This document shows positions 40,903 to 49,543 of a stretch of 64,000 nt of DNA, piece after piece. The notes below the pieces were generated by a model. That model had not been told where the DNA came from and made no database searches. It saw only the letters and a list, made by a program, of their open reading frames with translations. This DNA is from Mesorhizobium opportunistum WSM2075 (GTDB taxonomy: Bacteria; Pseudomonadota; Alphaproteobacteria; Rhizobiales; Rhizobiaceae), in NCBI RefSeq assembly GCF_000176035.2, contig NC_015675.1:186001-250000 (forward strand), written 5' to 3'. Both the position numbers and the translations under genes were made by a program. The stretch's first letter is position 1. Each line of letters begins with the position of its first letter.

Positions 40903-41592
40903 TTGAAAATACTGGCTCTCGGTGCGCATCCGGACGACATCGAGATCTTCATGTTCGGTACGATGGCCGCCTATGCGGCGCAAGGCGCAGAGCTCACTTT
41001 TGCCGTGGCCACGGATGGGGCCAGGGGCGGTAAGAGCGATCCCGTCATTCTCGCCCGTGTCCGGCGCGAGGAAGCCACGGCCGCGGCCGCGCTGCTGGGG
41101 GCGACGCCGCGCTTCCTCGACTTTCCCGACGGCGAGCTGGTGGCCGACGCCGCGCTGATCGGCGCGCTGAAAGGGCTCATTCGCGAGATCGGGCCGGACC
41201 TGGTGATCACGCACGCACCCAACGACTATCACGCTGATCACCGCGCGCTGTCCGACGGCGTACGAATCGCGGCCTCGTTCAGCGTTCCGGTGCTGCATGC
41301 CGACACGATGGGCGGCACCGGATTTTCGCCGACGCACTATATCGATATTTCCAACCACGCCGAGATCAAGGCGCAGGCCATCCGCATGCACCAATCGCAG
41401 GACCCGGACCGCTTCGCCGACGCCGCCCGGACGCAGAACCTTTTTCGCTCCGGCCAGTGCAATGGTGAGCAAGCCTCGCAGGCCGAAGCCTTCCGCTTCG
41501 AGCCGATATTTCCTTTCGGCGACATTCGCGCGCTGCTGCCGCCGGCACCACCGATCCGGACGGTCATGGTGAGCACCAAGAAGGTCGACTGA
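40903..41592 (+). CDS. LmbE/PIG-L family N-deacetylase
   Basis: The start is taken as TTG at 40903 (MKILALGAHPDDIEIFM), because the family signature AHPDD (residues 8-12, zinc-binding His and Asp) lies right there and GGGAGAG precedes it by 6 bases. A second zinc His is in THAPNDYHADHRAL (about 106-119). The 229-residue enzyme removes acetyl groups from amino sugars or related conjugates such as GlcNAc-linked metabolites. The substrate is unknown. It is divergent from the DMT transporter, so the exporter and deacetylase may belong to one small pathway. Confidence 0.85.
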   Translation: MKILALGAHPDDIEIFMFGTMAAYAAQGAELTFAVATDGARGGKSDPVILARVRREEATAAAALLGATPRFLDFPDGELVADAALIGALKGLIREIGPDLVITHAPNDYHADHRALSDGVRIAASFSVPVLHADTMGGTGFSPTHYIDISNHAEIKAQAIRMHQSQDPDRFADAARTQNLFRSGQCNGEQASQAEAFRFEPIFPFGDIRALLPPAPPIRTVMVSTKKVD

Positions 41593-41739
41593 GCCGGGAG
41601 ACGGCCTGCGAGCCTGGTCGAAATCAGCCCGCACGGCCTCCAGACTCCGCGGCCGTCGACACCACGCTCCGCGCTTTTCCCAACGTTTTCAGATGCCGGC
41701 GCCGTCATGCTGCGGCGCAGCGACGAATTCGCTTGCCTT

Positions 41740-41808
41740 GTTTAGTAAAAATTGCATCACTAAACAAATTACTAAACATTCGCGGCGCTCTGGCGCTGCC
41801 ATGTTTAG
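41740..41808 (+). promoter_or_regulatory. Cluster of GTTTAGTAA / TTACTAAAC half sites
   Basis: Four half sites are visible: GTTTAGTAA (41740-41748), ACTAAAC (41759-41765), TTACTAAAC (41769-41777, the exact inverse of the first) and GTTTAG (41803-41808). They lie 70-140 bases before the first gene of the ABC/kinase operon in otherwise GC-rich DNA. They look like paired operators for a repressor of that operon. Confidence 0.65.
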
Positions 41809-41878
41809 GCCCCTGAGGAGAGGGGTTGAGGGCTCTTGAAACCGTCATCCGGGCGCGTTTCGCAAATGGGAGGAAGGC

Positions 41879-43210
41879 ATGAAATCGAGCTTTAAACTGG
41901 CGTTGGGACTGACCTCGGCGATATCAGCGTCGACAGCCGTCTCGAACGCCGCGCACGCTGAAGACCTGACGCTGTGCTGGGCCGCCTGGGACCCGGCAAA
42001 CGCGCTTGTCGAACTGTCCAAGGATTTTACCAAGGAAACCGGCATCGGCATGAAATTCGAATTCGTGCCGTGGACCAATTACGCCGACCGTTTCCTCAAC
42101 GAGCTGAATTCGCACGGCAAGCTCTGCGACCTGATCATCGGCGACAGCCAGTGGATCGGCGGGGCCGCCGAGAACGGCCACTACGTCAAGCTGAACGACT
42201 TCTTCGACAAGGAGAAAATCAGCATGGACGACTTCGTGCCGGCAACCGTGGTCGGCTATTCGGAATGGCCGAAGAACACGCCGAACTACTGGGCGCTGCC
42301 GGCCATGGGCGACGTCGTCGGCTGGACCTATCGCAAGGACTGGTTCTCCAAGCCGGAACTGCAGAAGGAATTCAGGGAGAAGTATGGCTGGGATCTCGGC
42401 CCGCCGGCTACCTTCGACCAGTTGAAGCAGATCGCCGAATTCTTCCAGAAGCGGCAGATCGACGGCAAGACCGTCTATGGCGCCTCGATCTATACCGAGC
42501 GCGGCTCCGAAGGCATCACCATGGGCGCCATGGACGTGCTCTACAGCTACGGCTTCCAGTACGAGAACCCGAAGAAGCCCTACGAGATGGAAGGCTTCGT
42601 CAATTCCGACAAGTCGGTGAAGGGGCTGGAGTTCTACAAGGCGCTCTATGATTGCTGCACCCCGCCCGGCGCGTCGAACAGCTACATGGGCGAAGGCGTC
42701 GATGCCTTCAAATCCGGCCAGGTGGCGATGCACATGAACTTCGCCTTCACCTGGCCAGGCCTGCAGAAGGACGAGAATGTCGGCGGCGACAAGATCGGCT
42801 ATTTCGTCAATCCCAAGGGCCCCGATGGCGAACAGTTCGCCCAGCTCGGCGGCCAGGGCATTTCGGTGGTGTCCTATTCCGACAAGCAGGAATCGGCGCT
42901 GAAATACATCAAGTGGTTCGCCAACAAGGACGTGCAGGCCAAGTGGTGGTCGCTCGGCGGCTATTCCTGCCTGAACGCCGTGGTGAAGGATCCGAAATTC
43001 CCGGCCAGCCAGCCCTACGCGCAGACCTTCCTCGACTCGATGGCCATCGTGAAGGACTTCTGGGCCGAGCCGAGCTACGCCCCGCTGCTGCAGGCCTCGC
43101 AGAAGCGCTTCCACGACTATGTCGTCGCCGGCCAGGGTTCGGCCAAGGATGCGCTTGATGGCCTGGTCAAGGACTGGACCCAGGTGTTCCAGGACGATGG
43201 CAAGATGTAA
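41879..43210 (+). CDS. ABC transporter periplasmic sugar-binding protein
   Basis: The protein (443 aa) has a signal peptide ending near residue 27 (SNAAHA). Its mature fold is a family 1 extracellular solute-binding protein (LTLCWAAWDPANALVELSKDF, later the hinge region ALPAMGDVVGWTYRKDWF). It is 40-50 residues longer than simple maltose-binding types and Trp/Tyr-rich in the ligand groove, as in polyol and glycerol binders. It delivers its ligand to the two permeases encoded next. A GGGAGGAAG ribosome site precedes the ATG. It is the first gene of the operon and is followed by a strong hairpin that should stabilise its message. Confidence 0.92.
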   Translation: MKSSFKLALGLTSAISASTAVSNAAHAEDLTLCWAAWDPANALVELSKDFTKETGIGMKFEFVPWTNYADRFLNELNSHGKLCDLIIGDSQWIGGAAENGHYVKLNDFFDKEKISMDDFVPATVVGYSEWPKNTPNYWALPAMGDVVGWTYRKDWFSKPELQKEFREKYGWDLGPPATFDQLKQIAEFFQKRQIDGKTVYGASIYTERGSEGITMGAMDVLYSYGFQYENPKKPYEMEGFVNSDKSVKGLEFYKALYDCCTPPGASNSYMGEGVDAFKSGQVAMHMNFAFTWPGLQKDENVGGDKIGYFVNPKGPDGEQFAQLGGQGISVVSYSDKQESALKYIKWFANKDVQAKWWSLGGYSCLNAVVKDPKFPASQPYAQTFLDSMAIVKDFWAEPSYAPLLQASQKRFHDYVVAGQGSAKDALDGLVKDWTQVFQDDGKM

Positions 43211-43234
43211 CCGGCTCCTCCCGAGCTAAGCCGA

Positions 43235-43263
43235 GCGTCCCGTGCCACCTTGGCACGGGACGC
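43235..43263 (+). promoter_or_regulatory. 13-bp stem hairpin behind the binding-protein gene
   Basis: A perfect 13-bp stem (GCGTCCCGTGCCA with TGGCACGGGACGC) with the loop CCT lies 25 bases after the stop. No T-run follows, so it is more likely a 3' stabiliser or partial attenuator that keeps binding protein in excess over the membrane parts. Confidence 0.7.
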
Positions 43264-43319
43264 GGTTCAGATAAATTCCATGACAGAGACGTTTTAAAGT
43301 GACCGAAGCAGGACTCACC

Positions 43320-44267
43320 ATGCTCAATCGGACCGCGGAGAACGTTGCCCGGGCGACCCCGGAGCCGTTGGCCCGCAAGGTCCGGGGCATCAGCGACAAG
43401 GGCCTCGCCTGGCTGTTCATTTCGCCGACGATCCTGTTGCTGCTGGCCATCAACATCTTCCCGCTGTTCTGGGCGATCTATCTCTCCTTCACCAATTACC
43501 GGGCCAACCGGCCCAACGAAATGGTGAAGAATCTCGGCTTTGCCAACTACCAGCGCATCCTCGGCGACAAGGATATCTGGATCGCCATGCAGACGACGGC
43601 GCATTTCGTGTTCTGGACGATCCTTTTGCAGACGCTGATCGGCTTCACGCTGGCCTGGCTGATCGACAGGAAGTTCCGCGGCCACGCCTTCTGGACGACG
43701 CTGATCCTGGTGCCGATGATGCTGTCGCCGGCGGTGGTCGGCAATTTCTGGCGTTTCCTCTACGAACCGCAGATCGGTCTGTTCTCCTATGTCATCTCGT
43801 TCGTGTCAGGCATTCCACCGACGAGCATCCAGATGCTCTCCAACGTGTCGCTGGCGCCGTGGTCGATCATCATCGTAGACACCTGGATGTGGACACCCTA
43901 CGTGATGCTGATCTGCCTCGCCGGGCTGCGCTCGATCCCCGAATACATCTATGAGGCGGCCGAGGTCGACCGCGCCTCCAACTGGCGGCAATTCTGGTCG
44001 ATCACGCTGCCTATGGCGCTGCCCTTCATCATGCTGGCGGTGCTGTTTCGCGGCATCGAGAACTTCAAGATGTTCGACATGGTCAATCTGTTGACCGGCG
44101 GCGGGCCTGGATCGACCACCGAAGTCGCCTCGATCACGCTGAAGCGGCAGGCTTTCGAGAGCTGGCGCACCGGCTATTCCTCGGCCTTCGCCATCATCCT
44201 GTTCGTCGCGGTGTTCGGTCTCGCCAACATATACGTCAAGGCGCTCAACAAGGTGAAGCAGAGATGA
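43320..44267 (+). CDS. ABC sugar transporter permease (MalF-like)
   Basis: The 315-residue protein has six membrane helices. Near residue 215 it carries the permease EAA loop as EYIYEAAEVDRASNWRQFWSITLPM, which docks on the ATPase. The ATG at 43320 has an AGGA site 7 bases upstream. An upstream GTG at 43299 in the same frame is the alternative. Its stop overlaps the next permease start (ATGA), so the two are co-translated. Confidence 0.92.
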   Translation: MLNRTAENVARATPEPLARKVRGISDKGLAWLFISPTILLLLAINIFPLFWAIYLSFTNYRANRPNEMVKNLGFANYQRILGDKDIWIAMQTTAHFVFWTILLQTLIGFTLAWLIDRKFRGHAFWTTLILVPMMLSPAVVGNFWRFLYEPQIGLFSYVISFVSGIPPTSIQMLSNVSLAPWSIIIVDTWMWTPYVMLICLAGLRSIPEYIYEAAEVDRASNWRQFWSITLPMALPFIMLAVLFRGIENFKMFDMVNLLTGGGPGSTTEVASITLKRQAFESWRTGYSSAFAIILFVAVFGLANIYVKALNKVKQR

Positions 44268-45214
44268 GCCTGACCACTGCCCATTCGGTCGTCGCCCCCT
44301 CGGCCAACTCGAAGCGCATCGCCGGCGCGATCATCATCGCCTACGCGCTGATCTCGATCGTGCCGCTGTTGTGGATCTTCGCCACCAGCTTCAAGACGCC
44401 GCCGGACTCGATCGCCTATCCCCCCAAGGTCCTGTTCCAGCCTAGCATCGAGGGCTACTGCAATTTGTTCACGACGCGCACACGTCAAACGCCGGAGTAC
44501 ATCAACTCGCTGGGACCGGCGACCGGCTTCTGCGACGAGACGGTGCGCAAGCGCAACATGGTGATCGCCGGCCCGTCCAACTTCCTGCCGCGCTTCGCCA
44601 ACTCGCTGATCATCGCCTTCGGCTCGACTTTCTGCGCGGTGTTTCTCGGCACGTTGTCGGCCTATGGCTTCTCGCGCTTCAAGGTGCCGCTGGCCGACGA
44701 CCTTCTGTTCTTCATCCTGTCGACGCGCTTCATGCCGCCGATCGCCGTCGCCATCCCGATCTACCTGATGTACCGCGAGCTTGGCCTGTCGGACACCGCA
44801 CTCGGTATGATCCTGCTCTACACGGCGGTCAATGTCTCCCTGGCTGTGTGGCTCCTGAAAGGCTTCATCGACGAGATCCCGCGCGAATACGAGGAGGCGG
44901 CGATGATCGACGGCTATACGCGGCTGCAGGCCTTCTGGCGCACCGTGCTGCCGCAGGCGACGACCGGCATTGCCGCGACCGCCATCTTCTGCCTGATCTT
45001 CGCCTGGAACGAATATGCGTTCGCCGCACTCCTGACCTCCGGTACGGCACAGACCGCGCCGCCTTTCATCCCGACCATCATCGGCGAGGGCGGCCAGGAC
45101 TGGCCGGCGGTTGCTGCCGGCACGACGATTTTCCTGGTGCCGATCCTGGTTTTCACCATTCTGCTTCGCAAGCAATTGCTGCGCGGCATCACTTTTGGGG
45201 CGGTGCGCAAATGA
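44264..45214 (+). CDS. ABC sugar transporter permease (MalG-like)
   Basis: The 316-residue protein has six helices. Its EAA loop is IPREYEEAAMIDGYTRLQAFWRTVLPQ near residue 205-230. An unusual ~40-residue periplasmic insertion follows the first helix (TTRTRQTPEYINSL ... FCDETVRKRN). The start overlaps the upstream permease by 4 bases. After its stop a 143-bp inverted-repeat element interrupts the operon before the small membrane gene. Confidence 0.92.
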   Translation: MSLTTAHSVVAPSANSKRIAGAIIIAYALISIVPLLWIFATSFKTPPDSIAYPPKVLFQPSIEGYCNLFTTRTRQTPEYINSLGPATGFCDETVRKRNMVIAGPSNFLPRFANSLIIAFGSTFCAVFLGTLSAYGFSRFKVPLADDLLFFILSTRFMPPIAVAIPIYLMYRELGLSDTALGMILLYTAVNVSLAVWLLKGFIDEIPREYEEAAMIDGYTRLQAFWRTVLPQATTGIAATAIFCLIFAWNEYAFAALLTSGTAQTAPPFIPTIIGEGGQDWPAVAAGTTIFLVPILVFTILLRKQLLRGITFGAVRK

Positions 45215-45231
45215 GTGATGTGCGAGGTCGA

Positions 45232-45374
45232 CCCCCACTCCGTCGAGCTTCGCTCGACACCTCTCCCCCGATCGACGGGGTAGAGGAAGGGCGCGAACTT
45301 CATTCAGCCAGGCTCTTTTCCTCTCCCTCCGGAGGGGGGAGAGGTGGCGCTGCGAAGCAGCGACGGAGTGGGGG
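45232..45374. repeat. Inverted-repeat element inside the ABC operon
   Basis: CCCCCACTCCGTCG at 45232-45245 is perfectly inverted at 45361-45374. Inside are CTCTCCC/GGGAGAG hairpins. It lies between the second permease gene and the small membrane protein gene of one operon, where it may cut or slow the transcript. About 50 more bases of similar character follow up to the next ribosome-binding site. Confidence 0.85.
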
Positions 45375-45428
45375 AACCACCCCGCAACCATCTCTCCCCT
45401 TGAACGGCGAGAAGGAAGGGAGCTACGC

Positions 45429-45632
45429 ATGACCCGCCTCGCCATCTCCAGGAAATCATCATGGCCCCGGTGGGCCAGGCGCGGGCTGATGGAAAACATC
45501 GCCACGGCGCTGATCGCCGTCGGCTTCCTGATGCTGTTCCAGCCCTTCGCGCTGTCGCTCTACACCTATTCCTTCATCACCATGCTCGCCGGCACCGTGA
45601 TGTTCATCATCGTCTCGAAGTTCCCGGAATAA
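45429..45632 (+). CDS. Small two-helix membrane protein of the ABC operon
   Basis: The 67-residue protein has a basic N-terminus and two hydrophobic segments (ATALIAVGFLMLFQPFALSLY and FITMLAGTVMFIIVSKF). A GGGAG site lies 6 bases before the ATG, and an inner ATG at 45489 is the alternative. Small membrane proteins in this position also occur in rhizobial glycerol-type importers with two ATPases, so it is probably an accessory subunit of the transporter. It lies 2 bases before the first ATPase gene. Confidence 0.75.
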   Translation: MTRLAISRKSSWPRWARRGLMENIATALIAVGFLMLFQPFALSLYTYSFITMLAGTVMFIIVSKFPE

Positions 45633-45634
45633 TC

Positions 45635-46747
45635 ATGGCCGAGATCCGCGTCCAACATTTGAGAAAAGCCTTCGGCGATTTCGTCGCCGTGCAGGATTCC
45701 AATTTCGTTGTCGAGGATGGCGAGTTCTTCGTCATGCTCGGGCCGTCGGGCTGCGGCAAGACGACGACGCTGCGCATGATCGCCGGGCTCGAACTGCCGA
45801 CCGGTGGCGAGATCCTGCTCGGCGGCGACGACGTCACCATGCTGCGGGCCCGCGAGCGCGACATTGCCTTCGTGTTCCAGCTGTTCGCGCTCTACCCACA
45901 CATGAACGTGCGCAAGAACATCGGCTTTCCGCTCCTGGCGCAAGGCATGCCGGCCGCCGAAATCCGCACCCGGGTCGAGGAGACAGCGAGACTCCTGCGC
46001 ATCGATCATCTGCTCAACAAATCCGTTTCGGGCCTTGCCGGCGGCGACCGCCAGCGCGTGGCGCTCGGCCGCGCCATCGTGCGGCGGCCGAAATGCTTCC
46101 TGATGGATGAACCGCTCGGCACGCTCGATACCGAATTCCGCGATTTGATGGTCCATGAGCTGCGCGAGCTGCACAACCGCATCCACGCCACCACGGTCTA
46201 TGTCACGCACGACCAGATGGAAGCGATGTCGATGGCCGACAAGATCGCTGTGATGAACCACGGCGTCATCGAACAGTTCGGAACACCCCGCGAAATCTAC
46301 GATCGTCCGGCGACCATGTTCGTCGCCGACTTCATAGGTTCGCCGCCGATGAATTTCCTCGGCTTCGGTGGCGGGCTCACCAAAGGCGCGAAGGAGATTG
46401 TCGTCCAGGGCGCGAAAATCGCGGTGCCGGAGGTGCGCGAGGACATTGCGCCGGCCGAAATGGCGCTTGGCATCCGGCCTGAGCATATCCGCTTCGACGA
46501 CGCCTCGAAGCTGCGCGGCGCCATCTACGGCACCGAATATCTCGGCACGACGCAGATCGTCGCGGTGGAAACGGCGGACGGCATCATCAAGGCGCGCGTG
46601 CCGGCCGAGATCCGGCTCAGTGCCGGCGACCATGTCGGCCTGACATTGAACAGCGCGCGGCTGTCGCTGTTCGACAAGGGATCGGGCCGCGCTGTGAGAA
46701 CTGCGGTTCACGATACCGCCTCGGAGCGGAGAGTGCAGCATGGCTGA
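45635..46747 (+). CDS. ABC sugar transporter ATPase 1 (divergent signature)
   Basis: The ATG at 45635 (MAEIRVQHLRKAFGD) gives 370 aa. Walker A is GPSGCGKTT (36-44), the Q-loop is FVFQLFALYPH, and Walker B ends LMDEPLGTLD. The signature is LAGGDRQRVALGRA instead of LSGGQ. A C-terminal OB-fold regulatory domain follows. Two different ATPases in one operon imply a heterodimer in which one of the two catalytic sites is weakened. The last bases overlap the second ATPase start by 8. Confidence 0.92.
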   Translation: MAEIRVQHLRKAFGDFVAVQDSNFVVEDGEFFVMLGPSGCGKTTTLRMIAGLELPTGGEILLGGDDVTMLRARERDIAFVFQLFALYPHMNVRKNIGFPLLAQGMPAAEIRTRVEETARLLRIDHLLNKSVSGLAGGDRQRVALGRAIVRRPKCFLMDEPLGTLDTEFRDLMVHELRELHNRIHATTVYVTHDQMEAMSMADKIAVMNHGVIEQFGTPREIYDRPATMFVADFIGSPPMNFLGFGGGLTKGAKEIVVQGAKIAVPEVREDIAPAEMALGIRPEHIRFDDASKLRGAIYGTEYLGTTQIVAVETADGIIKARVPAEIRLSAGDHVGLTLNSARLSLFDKGSGRAVRTAVHDTASERRVQHG

Positions 46748-47753
46748 CGTGCACATCAAGAACGTGACCAAGAGCTTTGGCGACCATGTCGCCGTCGACG
46801 GTCTCGACCTGCACATATCGGACGGCGAGTTCGTCGTGCTGCTCGGGCCGACTGGGGCCGGCAAAACGACGACATTGCGGCTGATTGCCGGACTAGAACG
46901 GCCTGATGCGGGCACGATCGAGATCGGCGGCCACGATGCGACGACGCTGTCGCCGGCTGAGCGCGACACCGCCTTCGTGTTCCAGCAATATTCGCTCTAT
47001 CCGCATCTGTCGGTGTTCGACAATCTCGCCTTTCCGCTGCGCTCGCCGGCACGCAAGATGCCGGAAGACCAGATTCGCCGGCGGGTCGAAGAGGTGGCAA
47101 AAATGGTGCGCATCCATCACAAGCTCACCAACCGTTCGACCAAGCTGTCCGGCGGCGAAATGCAGCGCGTCGCCATCGGCCGCGCGCTGGTGCGCAAGCC
47201 CGCGATCTACCTGATGGACGAGCCGCTGTCGTCGCTCGACGCCAAGCTGCGGGCGGACCTCAGACTCGAACTGAAGCGCATCCAGTCCGAACTCGGCGCC
47301 ACCATGCTCTACGTCACGCACGACCAGATCGAGGCGATGACGATGGCCGACCGCATCGGCATCCTCGCAGACGGCGTGCTGGTACAGATCGGCTCGCCGA
47401 GAACGATCTATTCCGAGCCGGCAAACCTGCATGTCGCGGCAAGGCTCGGCCAGCCGGCCATCAACCTTTTGCCGACCGGACTGCTGCCCGATGGCGGCGC
47501 GCCGGCCGGCACCAGGACGATCGGCGCGCGCACCGAACATCTGACGATCGAAAAGGCCATGAATGGCCATGCCGACGGCGTCGTCGACTGGGTCGAGCAT
47601 CTCGGCGACCAGAACCACCTTCATGTGACGGTCGGGCCGAAGAAACTGGTGACGCTGACCGATCCAGACACGGATCTGGCGCAAGGCGACAGGGTGGTGA
47701 TCCGCTACCGCTCGCCGCTCTATTTCGGTGCCGACGGACAAAGATTGATGTGA
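46740..47753 (+). CDS. ABC sugar transporter ATPase 2
   Basis: The 337-residue protein has Walker A GPTGAGKTT (36-44), signature KLSGGEMQRVAIGRAL, Walker B IYLMDEPLSSLD and the H-loop YVTHDQIEAM, followed by an OB-fold (TOBE) domain. All catalytic residues are canonical, so this subunit should drive the pump together with the divergent partner. It overlaps that gene by 8 bases. The DHA kinase gene follows 75 bases later. Confidence 0.93.
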   Translation: MADVHIKNVTKSFGDHVAVDGLDLHISDGEFVVLLGPTGAGKTTTLRLIAGLERPDAGTIEIGGHDATTLSPAERDTAFVFQQYSLYPHLSVFDNLAFPLRSPARKMPEDQIRRRVEEVAKMVRIHHKLTNRSTKLSGGEMQRVAIGRALVRKPAIYLMDEPLSSLDAKLRADLRLELKRIQSELGATMLYVTHDQIEAMTMADRIGILADGVLVQIGSPRTIYSEPANLHVAARLGQPAINLLPTGLLPDGGAPAGTRTIGARTEHLTIEKAMNGHADGVVDWVEHLGDQNHLHVTVGPKKLVTLTDPDTDLAQGDRVVIRYRSPLYFGADGQRLM

Positions 47754-47827
47754 ACGGTTTCGGCGTTCCCGCCAAGGGTTCAAACGCCAGCTTGTGATTG
47801 ACGATTGCGAATACGGGACCGAATTCG

Positions 47828-49471
47828 ATGAAGCACTTTTTCAACCGCAGGGAAACGATCGTCACCGAGGCGCTGGATGGCCTGTTGCGGACCATCGGCT
47901 CAGGCGATCTTGCGCGCCTCGACGGCTATCCCGAGATCAAGGTCGTGCTGCGCGCCGACTGGGACAAGTCGAAGGTCAGCGTCGTTTCCGGCGGCGGCGC
48001 CGGGCACGAGCCATCGCATGCGGGCTTTGTCGGCAAGGGCATGTTGACGGCGGCGGTCTCCGGCGAGATCTTCGCCTCGCCGAGCGTCGAGGCGGTGCTG
48101 GCGGCCATCCGCGCCGTCACCGGGCCGGCCGGCTGCCTGCTGATCGTCAAGAACTACACCGGCGACCGTCTCAATTTCGGTCTGGCGGCCGAGAAGGCGC
48201 GCGCCGAAGGCTTTCGCGTCGAGATGGTGATCGTTGCCGACGACATCGCGCTGCCCGACATTGCCCAGCCGCGCGGCGTCGCCGGCACGTTGTTCGTGCA
48301 CAAGATCGCTGGACACCTGTCGGAGTCGGGCCAGGATCTCGCAACCGTTGCAGAGGCGGCGCGGGCGGCTGCGAAGGACATCGTTTCGCTCGGCATGTCG
48401 CTGTCGTCCTGCTCCATTCCCGGCCAGCCGCATGAGGACAGGTTCGGCGAAAACGATGGCGAGCTTGGCCTCGGCATTCACGGCGAGCCGGGTGTCGAGC
48501 GCATCGCGGTGCAAAGCGCCGACCGGCTGGTGGCGATCATGGCGGAGCGCCTGGCGGTGCGGCTCGACCCGAAGGAAAGCTATGCCTTGCTGATCAACAA
48601 TCTCGGCTCCGTGCCGCCACTCGAAATGTCTGTCATCGCCAATGCGGTGCTTGCCTCGCCACTCGGCAAAGCCGTCAAACTGACCGTCGGTCCCGGACCG
48701 CTGATGACGGCACTCAACATGAACGGCTTCTCGCTGTCGCTGATCCGGCTCGACGCCGCACGTGAGACAGCCCTGTTGGCCCCGGTCGGCCCGCATGCCT
48801 GGATGCCGGCCAAGCCGGCCGCAGCGCCTGCTGTCGTGCCTATGGCGAAAGCAGCCGGACAAAGCGCTGCGTACAAGGCCAGCCAGGATGCCGGCACCAG
48901 GCGCGTGATCGTCACGGTCTGCGAAAGGCTGATTTCGCTCGAAGCCACATTGAACGGGCTCGACGCCAAGGCGGGCGACGGCGACACCGGCTCGACGGTG
49001 GCGACCGGCGCGCGCAGCATCCTCGAGCGTCTCGATAGTCTGCCGCTTGCGGATCCCGCGGCAACTCTTGGGGCAATAGGTGACGTGCTGAGCGCATCGA
49101 TGGGCGGCTCCAGCGGGGTGCTGCTGTCGATCTTCTTCACCGCGGCGGCGCAGGCTCTGGATGGCGGCGCCGATGTGGCCAAGGCGCTGCTTGCCGGCCT
49201 CGAGCGGATGACCTTTTATGGCGGCGCACAGCTTGGCGACCGCACGATGGTCGATGCCCTGGAGCCAGCCCTGAAAGCGCTCGACGCCAATGGGCTGGAA
49301 GAAGCAGCGGCGGCGGCCCGGCGCGGCGCGGAGACAACGGCGGCCATGGCGAAGGCGAAGGCCGGACGGTCCGCCTATGTCGGCAGCCAGTTGCAGGGCG
49401 TGGCCGATCCCGGCGCCCATGCCGTGGCCGAGGTGTTCGCGGCCGCCGCGACGCTGCTTGTCGCGGCCTGA
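47828..49471 (+). CDS. dhaK: ATP-type dihydroxyacetone kinase (DhaK-DhaL fusion)
   Basis: The 547-residue protein joins a DhaK domain (residues 1 to about 325, VVSGGGAGHEPSHAGFVGKGML) to a DhaL domain (about 345 to the end, LDAKAGDGDTGSTVATGARS). His218 in GLGIHGEPG is the residue that binds the ketose carbonyl covalently. The DhaL part has the DGD metal-binding turn that holds ATP-Mg. Such fused kinases use ATP and act on dihydroxyacetone or, in some rhizobial relatives, on four-carbon ketoses such as erythrulose. It follows the importer genes, which suggests that it phosphorylates the imported sugar or its oxidation product. Confidence 0.93.
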   Translation: MKHFFNRRETIVTEALDGLLRTIGSGDLARLDGYPEIKVVLRADWDKSKVSVVSGGGAGHEPSHAGFVGKGMLTAAVSGEIFASPSVEAVLAAIRAVTGPAGCLLIVKNYTGDRLNFGLAAEKARAEGFRVEMVIVADDIALPDIAQPRGVAGTLFVHKIAGHLSESGQDLATVAEAARAAAKDIVSLGMSLSSCSIPGQPHEDRFGENDGELGLGIHGEPGVERIAVQSADRLVAIMAERLAVRLDPKESYALLINNLGSVPPLEMSVIANAVLASPLGKAVKLTVGPGPLMTALNMNGFSLSLIRLDAARETALLAPVGPHAWMPAKPAAAPAVVPMAKAAGQSAAYKASQDAGTRRVIVTVCERLISLEATLNGLDAKAGDGDTGSTVATGARSILERLDSLPLADPAATLGAIGDVLSASMGGSSGVLLSIFFTAAAQALDGGADVAKALLAGLERMTFYGGAQLGDRTMVDALEPALKALDANGLEEAAAAARRGAETTAAMAKAKAGRSAYVGSQLQGVADPGAHAVAEVFAAAATLLVAA

Positions 49472-49543
49472 CACATGCACCCGTTGCCGAATGACCGTTC
49501 TTTCGCTACTGCCGTCAAGGTGGAAACCGGGAGTCTGGGCGAC

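Noticed and set aside
43235-43263. Rho-independent terminator ending the operon after the binding-protein gene
   Set aside because: No T-run follows the stem and the permease genes continue 57 bases later, so a stabilising or partial attenuating hairpin is preferred.
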